The notes beneath the pieces were generated by a model. The model made no database searches. It was not told where the DNA came from and saw only the letters and a program-made list of their open reading frames with translations. A program made the position numbers and the translations under genes. Shown in pieces: positions 33,046-33,102 of a stretch of DNA of 33,102 bases. Position 1 is the first letter of the stretch. Each line of letters opens with the position of its first letter. The stretch comes from Acidobacteriaceae bacterium (GTDB lineage: Bacteria > Acidobacteriota > Terriglobia > Terriglobales > Acidobacteriaceae): contig JANXUC010000156.1 in the NCBI GenBank assembly GCA_025352065.1, positions 1 through 33,102 of the forward strand, given 5' to 3'.

Positions 33046-33102
33046 CTCTTTTGACTCCCCCCGCATTCTCCGATAGCCTTACAGTTTCCTGAATGAGCAC
33101 AA

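Larger units (their letters stand above)
32667..33102. other. Gene-free right end with short mobile element
   Basis: No gene is seen in these 436 bases. They hold the 163-bp REP-pair element (32833-32995) and an A-rich run of aaatcac-like units (33009-33045). An ATG at 33093 (MST, then the window ends) could begin a gene, but three codons are too few to call. Confidence 0.6.

Noticed and set aside
33093-33102. Start codon of a gene at the right edge
   Set aside because: Only ATG AGC ACA is visible, with no clear ribosome binding site, so a call would be a guess.

Overview
This window looks like chromosomal DNA from an Acidobacteriota species (Terriglobia/Koribacter-like). That is inferred from gene content and from the style of the dispersed intergenic palindromes, not from a marker gene; no rRNA or tRNA gene was seen. 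Coding density is high on both strands, with several runs of overlapping genes.

Left part (1-6240): the 5' end of an esterase-like gene runs off the left edge (minus strand). It is followed by an AsnB-type asparagine synthetase, a repeat-rich gap, a Nudix hydrolase (minus), a small two-CxxC protein, and a 702-residue radical SAM protein. The radical SAM protein resembles the archaeal tetraether lipid synthase (Tes/MJ0619) in several motif blocks and ends at a strong intrinsic terminator. It is a candidate for tail-to-tail fatty-acid coupling (iso-diabolic acid, membrane-spanning lipids), a lipid class known from Acidobacteria.

Accessory island (6240-9300): an AT-rich leader with a 9-bp inverted repeat precedes an AbiEi-like/AbiEii-like gene pair. 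Next is a REP-associated tyrosine transposase (RAYT) locus bounded by two palindromes of different class. The RAYT reading frame is broken by one TAA. A 163-bp element at 32833-32995 carries the same two ends in the opposite orientation and looks like its internally deleted, non-autonomous derivative.

Central part (9384-23481): a secreted phosphoesterase (minus) is divergent from a polyphosphate-glucokinase-type ROK kinase. Then comes a plus-strand run of about 12 kb with overlapping or nearly abutting genes: fatty-acyl reductase with a degenerate HAD domain, thioester-reductase-like SDR, polysaccharide pyruvyl transferase family protein, acyl-AMP ligase, crotonase, acyl carrier protein, second acyl-AMP ligase, diacylglycerol-kinase-family lipid kinase, membrane-anchored thioredoxin, VKOR and an esterase. 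There is no ketosynthase. The set suggests activation, ACP loading and reduction of acyl chains to aldehydes or alcohols for an unusual lipid or lipid conjugate.

Right part (23478-33102): a polytopic GT-C-like membrane protein and a phosphofructokinase with the PPi-dependent signature (both minus), a CstA/BtsT-type carbon-starvation transporter with its small YbdD partner, a histidine kinase/response regulator pair (minus), an acyl desaturase (minus), a secreted NTF2/SnoaL-like protein (minus), and a repeat-rich tail holding the short element.
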